Assembly: GCA_033064195.1 (NCBI GenBank)
Contig: JARBJD010000420.1
Location: 1-55,976, forward strand
Source: Blattamonas nauphoetae
Taxonomy: Eukaryota > Preaxostyla > Oxymonadida
Length of the DNA stretch: 55,976 nt
Direction: 5' to 3'
A model generated the notes under the pieces. That model saw only the letters and a list, made by a program, of their open reading frames with translations. It had not been told where the DNA came from and did not search any database. Both the position numbers and the translations under genes were made by a program. Positions 50,378 through 55,976 of this stretch are shown here, piece by piece (position 1 is the first letter of the stretch; each line of letters starts with the position of its first letter).

Positions 50378-52246
50378 TCAATTTGGAATAATTCCTAAAT
50401 CTTTGTGCAACGCTTTCAATGTGTGATTAGGATAGTACTCAACTTTTGGTTCACCATTGCTGTGTCGTAATACCCACCACGTTGTTGCAGTTGTGGCTAA
50501 TATTGGTGCTGGAGGATGTGTAAATGTTGTCATATCACCACCACTTTGACTCGGATTGTAGACATTGTAGGATTTGTCAAGATTACCTTGATAAATTGGA
50601 TGTGATCTCAAAGTGACTGCAGCATTCACACCTCTGGAACTGATCGAATCATTGCAGTTTGTTGGACATCCACTTCTCTGAGTAGGAAAGCACAGAAGGA
50701 AGTCAGTATTGTCATGAACTGGACGAACTCGTGTCATTGTTTCATTTGGATATGTTCCGTCACCAGTGAGTTTCTCTTCAACGAGAGAATCTGTAAGTGA
50801 TCGCTCCAAGTCATCAGGAACAGTGAGGTATGAATCGAGATTGAGAGTCGATAATGCAAACTGGTAGAAACGAGCTCCAATTGTTGTCGTTGGTTGTTCT
50901 GGATAATACCTGTTTTGTAGATTCACTTGGATGTTCTTCTGCATTGGATTATGGAAGCAAGTGACTTCATTGTCGTAATGACGAAAGAGAAGCATAATGT
51001 CCTTTGCATTCACCACAACCATTTGCTGAGTACAGTCAATTCCTGTTGCCGTTGGTGCCTTCTGAAATGGATAGAATGAGATCTTTTCTGCTGGAATTGT
51101 TCCAGGACGATTTGTGTGTATCTGCTTCAGATTCTCTTTCGCACCATCTTTCATTTTGTATCCAGCACTCATGCAATACACATCATCAATCCGATAGTTT
51201 GTGACGTTTAATGAGATGTACTGATCGACAAATTCAGGTTCTGTTGTCACGACATTGGCTGTTGAGCAAACTATGTCTTTTGTTACTGTTGGTTGCTGAA
51301 ATGATTGACCAATTTGAACAAAGTTCTTGGTGCATGAGGTGACGAGGTTGTTCAGAAAATATGGACGATGTTGAATACAATTGAGAATTGCTGCTTTAAT
51401 CGTTGGTGCTGCAGCTGTTCCAGTTACGAGTGATGATAGTGTATCTTTCAAAGTGAGTTCAGGATTCACAGAACAACAAACAAATGCATCCTCATTCATG
51501 TACACACTCAATTTCAAATCACCAAAGAGACATTTTGGATAGTCAGTCATCCCTGAGAAAATGAGAAGATCTTCAAGATTGATTGACACACGAATTGGTA
51601 CATCAATAGTGTCTTGAAACACTCCTGTTCCAGACGTCGTCGTAAAATCCGAAAGTGGAATATAAACACCAGCAACCGATTCATCATGATTCCAAGCATT
51701 CTGCCAAGGTGTGTGACAATGTTTTCGATTCTCCAATTGACTCTTCGGTTTGATCATATTGTAGATGTGAGATTCCATTGATACATCATTGTTTGTTGTG
51801 CAAATGATTCTCTGATTGTTGTGAAGAACAGTAAGGTCACGAAAGATTGATGCAGAATGCTTGAGTCCAACGAAGATGAAGATTCTCTCATTCATGTACG
51901 ATCCAATTTTACCTGCAGTTTGTTTCCAGTTGTTGACTTTCAGAGTTGCTGTCATCGTGAACGTAATGAAGGAATCATCAATTTGACAAATGTCTTGATT
52001 ACCAGTCAGTGGAATGATTATCTCTTGTCCTTTGTAGAAGCGTGCATTCTCTGATGGTTTCAATTCCTGAATCGAAGTACAGTGTGCTCCATCATTCATT
52101 AGGTAATTGATGTGATGTTCGGACATTAGTTGTTGTTGTATTTGACCAATATCATCTCGAGTGTACTTGATTGATCCAGTTGTATTTCCAGTCAAAGATG
52201 ATGCTCCAGTTCTTTTGTTTGTCAGATGTGTTATATGCGAGTTCAT
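50378..52246 (-). CDS. Polinton capsid protein 1 (major capsid candidate)
   Basis: 622 residues from MNSHITHLTNKRTGASS. Strand-rich, with EIIIPLTGNQDI, FRDLTVLHNNQ, VPIRVSINLEDLLIFSGM and FGDLKLSVYM, and the tail PPAPILATTATTWWVLRHSNG, collinear with capsid protein 2. The start at 52246 is supported by the promoter-like motif directly before it. The frame upstream stays open into the preceding small gene, so a longer read-through product is also possible. Double-jelly-roll assignment is inference from size, position and Polinton context. Confidence 0.72.
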   Translation of the reverse strand: MNSHITHLTNKRTGASSLTGNTTGSIKYTRDDIGQIQQQLMSEHHINYLMNDGAHCTSIQELKPSENARFYKGQEIIIPLTGNQDICQIDDSFITFTMTATLKVNNWKQTAGKIGSYMNERIFIFVGLKHSASIFRDLTVLHNNQRIICTTNNDVSMESHIYNMIKPKSQLENRKHCHTPWQNAWNHDESVAGVYIPLSDFTTTSGTGVFQDTIDVPIRVSINLEDLLIFSGMTDYPKCLFGDLKLSVYMNEDAFVCCSVNPELTLKDTLSSLVTGTAAAPTIKAAILNCIQHRPYFLNNLVTSCTKNFVQIGQSFQQPTVTKDIVCSTANVVTTEPEFVDQYISLNVTNYRIDDVYCMSAGYKMKDGAKENLKQIHTNRPGTIPAEKISFYPFQKAPTATGIDCTQQMVVVNAKDIMLLFRHYDNEVTCFHNPMQKNIQVNLQNRYYPEQPTTTIGARFYQFALSTLNLDSYLTVPDDLERSLTDSLVEEKLTGDGTYPNETMTRVRPVHDNTDFLLCFPTQRSGCPTNCNDSISSRGVNAAVTLRSHPIYQGNLDKSYNVYNPSQSGGDMTTFTHPPAPILATTATTWWVLRHSNGEPKVEYYPNHTLKALHKDLGIIPN

Positions 52247-52266
52247 TTTATCAAAAATAAAAAACT
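52247..52266 (-). promoter_or_regulatory. Polinton late-promoter-like motif before capsid protein 1
   Basis: On the minus strand TTTTTTATTTTTGATAAA then ATG. It lies inside a continuous open frame, which makes its conservation more telling. Confidence 0.6.
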
Positions 52267-52576
52267 GTATTGCTAATTTCTTTTTGACTTTCTTCTTCTT
52301 TGGTTTCGGCTTCAGCTTTTCTTCTAGTCTCAGTATTTCTCCTCTGAGTTTGTTCGCAACTGATGTGTTTCCTTCATTCATCGCTTGCTCATATTGTGCC
52401 ATCTTTTCTGCATGGATTTGTTGATCCGATTTCACATCTGGGATCATCTCAACACCTGTCTGTGCTACCTTCGAGATCAGTGGTCCAACAAAGGGGATGA
52501 GATTCAGAAATGGAGCTCCAACTCTGAGTATATTTTTGCCAACTGCTGCTAATTTTGATAGCCAACCTGGTGCCAT
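52247..52576 (-). CDS. Polinton small MAPG protein 1
   Basis: About 110 residues starting MAPGWLSKLAAVGKNI. It has an amphipathic and hydrophobic N-terminus (FLNLIPFVGPLISKVAQTG), an acidic/charged helix and a very basic end (KPKPKKKKVKKK). The plan is like adenovirus pVI/pX-type membrane-lytic or DNA-condensing minor proteins, by analogy only. It is collinear with the next MAPG protein. Confidence 0.55.
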
Positions 52577-52923
52577 TTTAAGAAAAATAAAAATATTCGA
52601 ATACTAGTGAATGATTCTCCTTTGAATTGAATTTTGGAATTTGACGAGAGTGGCATATCATCATTGGAGTATCGTCCATTTCGAGGTGGTTCGTACTCAA
52701 TCATCTGCGGTTTTTGTTGACGATTGATTGACTTATTTTGTTGATAAACGTCCATCATTCCTCCTAATCCATTCAGTATTCCACCTGCTGTTTGTCCAAA
52801 TTTACTGTTCGTTTGAGAGAGCAATCCACCACCAACTTGAAGTAATGTTGGAGCTAGAGGTTTGATGAATTGAAAGAATTGCTTGCCTATATTTTTGAGT
52901 TTGTTGAAACTTCCTGGTGCCAT
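52549..52923 (-). CDS. Polinton small MAPG protein 2
   Basis: Starts MAPGSFNKLKNIGKQF, with a Gly-rich hydrophobic stretch (VGGGLLSQTNSKFG...GGILNGLGG). It is related in start and plan to MAPG protein 1, so likely a tandem duplication. Its end overlaps the next gene's promoter motif. Confidence 0.55.
   Translation of the reverse strand: MAPGSFNKLKNIGKQFFQFIKPLAPTLLQVGGGLLSQTNSKFGQTAGGILNGLGGMMDVYQQNKSINRQQKPQMIEYEPPRNGRYSNDDMPLSSNSKIQFKGESFTSIRIFLFFLKWHQVGYQN
52577..52596 (-). promoter_or_regulatory. Polinton late-promoter-like motif before MAPG 1
   Basis: On the minus strand ATATTTTTATTTTTCTTAAA then ATG. Confidence 0.55.
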
Positions 52924-52963
52924 TTATGCAATTTTGAGAAATTGTGTTGAAGAGACGAAGTCT

Positions 52964-52984
52964 ATTTAAGTAAAAATAAAAAAT
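52964..52984 (-). promoter_or_regulatory. Polinton late-promoter-like motif, MAPG 2 leader
   Basis: TTTTTTATTTTTACTTAAAT on the minus strand. Here it lies about 40 nt before the ATG rather than touching it. Confidence 0.45.
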
Positions 52985-53036
52985 ACAATTCATTAATAAT
53001 TTTAGCAAGGAAAAAATCTCAGAAGAGATTTCTGCC

Positions 53037-53663
53037 CTAACGGGGTATTGCCTTTGTTAGAGAAATGCCATAATTGAGAATAGTGTTGTATGCTTCATTG
53101 TAGGCAATACTCATGTCTTTTCCACCAACGAGGATCTTGAAAATGGTTCTAAACACTGGGAGTTTATTCAGACATATGCACTTATCAGTCAAATCATCCA
53201 GTTCAATCACCACATCATTGATTCCAGTGAGAGTCGCAATCAGTGCACATAAATCACTTTGGTTTGTGATCAGTTTCTTCGAAGGTTCAATGAGGTTATT
53301 CAACAATTTCTTTTCACATGCGAATGCATTCTTGTAGACGAGTAGTAACTGATCTTTGAATGCTGAAATGTTGGAAGTGTATTCTCGAAGTGGGATTGAA
53401 CGGCTTTGGATTGGAGCTGATGGATATGTCTCTAGTGGTGGATCGTAAGCACCTCGTTCATTAGTGACCACAGGCTCAGAGCATACTCTTTCTCTCCCCA
53501 AAGGAGGGTTCGAAGCCTCTAGCGAGACCATCTCCATCTTCCATCCTCTATTATCTACGCCAGCTTTGCTCCTATCCTCGATGATGACATTGTTGGTGAT
53601 TGATGTTGGTACTGAAGAAGAACTTGTGTGTTTCGTAAATTGACAACTTAGAATTGGTTGCAT
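53037..53663 (-). CDS. Polinton unassigned protein
   Basis: 208 residues from MQPILSCQFTKHTSSSS. A low-complexity N-terminal half with PLETYPSAPIQSRSIPLREY is followed by a helical C-terminal half (LLLVYKNAFACEKKLLNNLIEP...). No family is recognised. The promoter-like motif is immediately upstream. Confidence 0.5.
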   Translation of the reverse strand: MQPILSCQFTKHTSSSSVPTSITNNVIIEDRSKAGVDNRGWKMEMVSLEASNPPLGRERVCSEPVVTNERGAYDPPLETYPSAPIQSRSIPLREYTSNISAFKDQLLLVYKNAFACEKKLLNNLIEPSKKLITNQSDLCALIATLTGINDVVIELDDLTDKCICLNKLPVFRTIFKILVGGKDMSIAYNEAYNTILNYGISLTKAIPR

Positions 53664-53670
53664 CACTTTC

Positions 53671-53690
53671 TATAAAAATAAAAAATATAT
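53671..53690 (-). promoter_or_regulatory. Polinton late-promoter-like motif
   Basis: ATATTTTTTATTTTTATA on the minus strand, a few bases before the ATG at 53663. Confidence 0.5.
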
Positions 53691-53706
53691 ATAAATGTTT
53701 TTAAAT

Positions 53707-54669
53707 TCACATTTCTGCTCGATCTATAGCTCCCATTCCAGAACTGTCCAACTGTGCAAATCGATAATACCCAGGCATTTCAGATTGGTATCCACTGATA
53801 TCATCATCTGTGACTGTTTTGAATGCTTTGGCTTTCAGTTTATTAACTTCTGTTGATATGTGAGTTGAATAGCGAGTACAGTATTCCGATAAATACGTTG
53901 TATCTTGAGTGATCATTTGGAGAAACACTGGATAAATCTGATCTTTGAAGGCTTTCTTTTGTTTCATACTGGGATTGTAGTCCTGAACATGATCATGAAG
54001 CCATTGATCCCACATCAGTGATGCAATCTGTGATTGAATTGAATTGAACACCATATTGTCTAACACATTCTTGCTGGGATCAGCTGGATTGCTTCGATTT
54101 GCACGAGTTATTCCCAATGTGTCTGTCATGTGTTCACCAACAGCTCTCTTCATTATTGCATATGGTTGTTGAGATCGTTTGGTCTTCATCTCTTCATAGC
54201 TGATGTCTCGATAATTGGTTGGCAAATCGTATGTTCCATTTTTGAGGAAATTCCGATGTACAGCTTTGATTTTCCTTCCATTTTGTTGATTGAATGATGT
54301 GTATGGTTTCTGTCTTCGCATATCTGGAGTTGGATTCATTGCATAGTATGTCTCTTTGACTGGTCTACTGTTGTATGGAGTTAGCATGGCACCATTGACT
54401 GCAATCAGATCTCCAGTATCATTATCGTAGACCATAACATCAGGAACTTGTCCATATTGTTCTACTTTCGCAGTCCAATTTCGTCCAGTTCTCGTAATAT
54501 ACTCACGAGCTGATGGAAGACTACACAGAGCATCATTGCGTCTGGTTTGAATATCATCGTCGGCATAGATTCGTTTCAATGCTGCTTGAGTCTCCGGTCC
54601 GTATCTCATTTTTGGTTTCTTCGCTTGTGCTTTTCTTTGTGGTTGAACGTACACTATCTTTTGTGACAT
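53707..54669 (-). CDS. Polinton unassigned structural-type protein
   Basis: 320 residues, MSQKIVYVQPQRKAQAKKPK start. Basic N-terminus, several aromatic motifs (MTDTLGITRANRSNPADPSK, SLMWDQWLHDHVQDYNP) and a helical C-terminal part. It is divergent from the ATPase gene and next to capsid genes. I do not recognise it; a minor capsid role is a guess from position. Confidence 0.5.
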   Translation of the reverse strand: MSQKIVYVQPQRKAQAKKPKMRYGPETQAALKRIYADDDIQTRRNDALCSLPSAREYITRTGRNWTAKVEQYGQVPDVMVYDNDTGDLIAVNGAMLTPYNSRPVKETYYAMNPTPDMRRQKPYTSFNQQNGRKIKAVHRNFLKNGTYDLPTNYRDISYEEMKTKRSQQPYAIMKRAVGEHMTDTLGITRANRSNPADPSKNVLDNMVFNSIQSQIASLMWDQWLHDHVQDYNPSMKQKKAFKDQIYPVFLQMITQDTTYLSEYCTRYSTHISTEVNKLKAKAFKTVTDDDISGYQSEMPGYYRFAQLDSSGMGAIDRAEM

Positions 54670-54679
54670 TATGTGTTTT

Positions 54680-54698
54680 CATACAAAATAAAAAAACC
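54680..54698 (-). promoter_or_regulatory. Polinton late-promoter-like motif
   Basis: GGTTTTTTTATTTTGTATG on the minus strand, about 10 nt before the ATG at 54669. The divergent ATPase gene starts 61 bp away. Confidence 0.5.
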
Positions 54699-54730
54699 AA
54701 AAGTATATTTTAATTAGAGTTAAATCACAA

Positions 54731-55612
54731 ATGAACAAATCGAATATGGCTAAACCAGAGGTTTCGCGGAGGGTGGAACCCTTGTCTCTAACAGCATACG
54801 TGAATGCAAAATTGAGTGAAGCATCGAACAGGAATGTTTCTCATGAAGTGCAATCACAAATACATCCAGACCTGAATTTCAATCGCAATAGTGTTAATGT
54901 CCTTGTTGGGAATAGAGGAAGTGGCAAAACATTTAATGCTCTTCGGGAAGTTGCCAAGTTACAGAATGTTCAGGTTAGGAATGAACTATTCCATCTCTTT
55001 GTCTTCGTCACTGATAAGAACATTGATCCGACATTCGACAAATTCAAACCAATATTGAACGTTCCTTTTGTGAAAGTCAAATATGATGATACACTTCCAT
55101 TTCTGTTGGAACTCTCCGAATCGAAAGCTGCTTATGAAGAGATCATAGACAATCAATGGCAAGAGAGAATCACTGATGAATGCAGAGAGGATCTCTTTGA
55201 CTCACTTTACATTGACGATTTCTCAGTGAAGAATCTCCAAACGATTATCCTCTTGGATGACTGTCGCAGAATTCTTGGGGAACGTAGAACATCCAAAAAT
55301 AGAATGACAATGATGGACCTATTCTTGGAGAATCGACAACCGAAATTCACATTCTTTCTGACGATGCATGAGCTCTTCAGTTTGTCAGCAGACATGAAGT
55401 CAAACATTGATTCAATGTGGATCTTTGGAGGATTCAACAAAGAACGAATCAGTCGAGTCTATCCTCAATTGAACTCACCAATTGATATTCGACAATTCTG
55501 GAATGTCTACCAACGAAAACAAAAATGTGAAGCAATCATTCTTCGATACAATACTGATGGAGTAGCACTGAATGAGATCAACAAAGATGGTTTAAACCGG
55601 ACTGTCCGTTAA
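54731..55612 (+). CDS. Polinton genome-packaging ATPase
   Basis: 293 residues. Walker A is NVLVGNRGSGKTFNALREV at about residues 56..74. Walker B is TIILLDDCRRILGE (about 177..190), with a downstream sensor-like FFLTMHELFSLS. This is the FtsK/HerA-superfamily A32-like packaging ATPase typical of Polintons and related viruses, which drives DNA into the capsid. The frame is open throughout. Confidence 0.82.
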   Translation: MNKSNMAKPEVSRRVEPLSLTAYVNAKLSEASNRNVSHEVQSQIHPDLNFNRNSVNVLVGNRGSGKTFNALREVAKLQNVQVRNELFHLFVFVTDKNIDPTFDKFKPILNVPFVKVKYDDTLPFLLELSESKAAYEEIIDNQWQERITDECREDLFDSLYIDDFSVKNLQTIILLDDCRRILGERRTSKNRMTMMDLFLENRQPKFTFFLTMHELFSLSADMKSNIDSMWIFGGFNKERISRVYPQLNSPIDIRQFWNVYQRKQKCEAIILRYNTDGVALNEINKDGLNRTVR

Positions 55613-55976
55613 GTCTTGAATAAGGTTGTTGATGGTCTCATCAAGACTTCGAAGCCTCATGCTGAGAGTGTCTGTCAGCGTTCGAATTGATTCTTCAATG
55701 TCTGATAATCTTTGATCAATCGATTGTGAATTAGGAGGAGTGGAAGCATCAATGTATCGTTTCCTCAGTGCAATCTCACCTCTTATTTTTGTAATTCTGT
55801 ATCCATCAATTTGGATCATCCTATTCAGTTTCTGTGTTGTGTACTCATTTAGTTCTTTTTTATTCTTCTCCAAGTATCTCTGAAAGTCGTGGATGTTTGT
55901 GAACTCTTTCTGCTCAGGATCAAACGGTTCTAATATTTCAGTGATGTCATTTAAGAGAAATAAAATATCTGAAACA
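55592..55976 (-). CDS. Polinton coiled-coil protein (partial)
   Basis: Open to the window edge on the minus strand. It reads ITEILEPFDPEQKEFTNIHD, then a long helix ending with two heptad-type stretches (IDQRLSDIEESIRTLTDTLS and MRLRSLDETINNLIQDL). The 3' end overlaps the ATPase 3' end by about 20 bp, tail to tail. The function is unknown. Confidence 0.5.
   Translation of the reverse strand, partial: VSDILFLLNDITEILEPFDPEQKEFTNIHDFQRYLEKNKKELNEYTTQKLNRMIQIDGYRITKIRGEIALRKRYIDASTPPNSQSIDQRLSDIEESIRTLTDTLSMRLRSLDETINNLIQDLTDSPV

Larger units (their letters stand above)
44650..55976 (+). mobile_element. Polinton/Maverick, capsid end (partial)
   Basis: This fossil element runs off the right edge. 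From its outer end: TIR (44650..47219), an S74-chaperone fibre protein, a small protein, two related capsid proteins, small proteins starting MAPG, two unassigned structural-type proteins, a packaging ATPase and a further coiled-coil gene. Most genes look open; the TIR genes have about one or two breaks. Sequence divergence from the other TIR suggests moderate age. It is inserted in a MULE transposase. Confidence 0.88.

Noticed and set aside
52247-52576. Treating 50378..52576 as one 732-residue capsid protein
   Set aside because: A promoter-like motif and ATG occur in the middle, and the first 110 residues resemble the separate MAPG protein upstream; two products are more likely.
1-55976. Bacterial or phage origin of the window
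   Set aside because: GT-AG introns in kinases, pogo and Merlin genes, DIRS and Polinton elements, and eukaryotic kinase domains all point to a eukaryote.

Overview
This is a eukaryotic, protist-type window. Coding blocks carry very short GT-AG introns (18 to about 160 nt), there are no bacterial operons or RNA operons, and about half of the DNA is transposable element. A probable host gene at 39968..41051 resembles, from memory, a lineage-specific expanded family of the oxymonad Blattamonas nauphoetae. An oxymonad (Preaxostyla) genome is therefore my best guess, at moderate confidence and without any database search.

Layout. 1..4682 is one end of a Polinton/Maverick (DNA polymerase B plus a 2.6 kb terminal inverted repeat, TIR). 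4683..7762 holds a decayed Merlin-type transposon whose transposase is joined to an OTU-like cysteine protease domain, then a Tc1/mariner-like non-autonomous element (6299..7224). 7763..9378 is a host gene cut by a 4.7 kb Merlin element (9379..14110). That Merlin element carries a spliced transposase-OTU gene and is itself host to a mariner-like element (12162..13967). The host sequence resumes at 14119 and is broken again by two further inverted-repeat elements (14618..17173 and about 17218..19147). Both insertions are proven by an uninterrupted paralogous site near 35030..35110. A protein kinase gene (19230..21390, minus) follows, then a pogo-like transposon (21725..23765) and a hAT-type MITE (23853..24176). 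24177..34915 holds an unrecognised host gene region, interrupted by a short inverted-repeat element (28642..29356) and by a DIRS-like retroelement (29654..34401). A second kinase, paralogous to the first with all four intron positions conserved, lies at 35178..37340 (minus). Host genes follow at 37596..39847 and 39968..41051 (minus), then a foldback element (41077..41431) and a host gene with an apparent 18-nt intron (41559..42624). The 3' part of that last gene is a duplicate of 27.2..28.2 kb. A decayed MULE transposase (43571..about 44649) is interrupted by a second Polinton, whose capsid end runs from 44650 off the right edge. This part carries a TIR copy, an S74-chaperone fibre protein, two related capsid proteins, small membrane-active-like proteins and a packaging ATPase.

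How it fits together. The two Polinton ends point outward and share a 2.57 kb TIR that itself contains genes. Nearly every Polinton gene is preceded by the same T-rich, late-promoter-like motif ending at the ATG. The most unusual finding is the Merlin transposase with a C-terminal OTU-type protease domain, seen in two independent copies. It suggests that this transposon lineage carries a deubiquitinase-like function.
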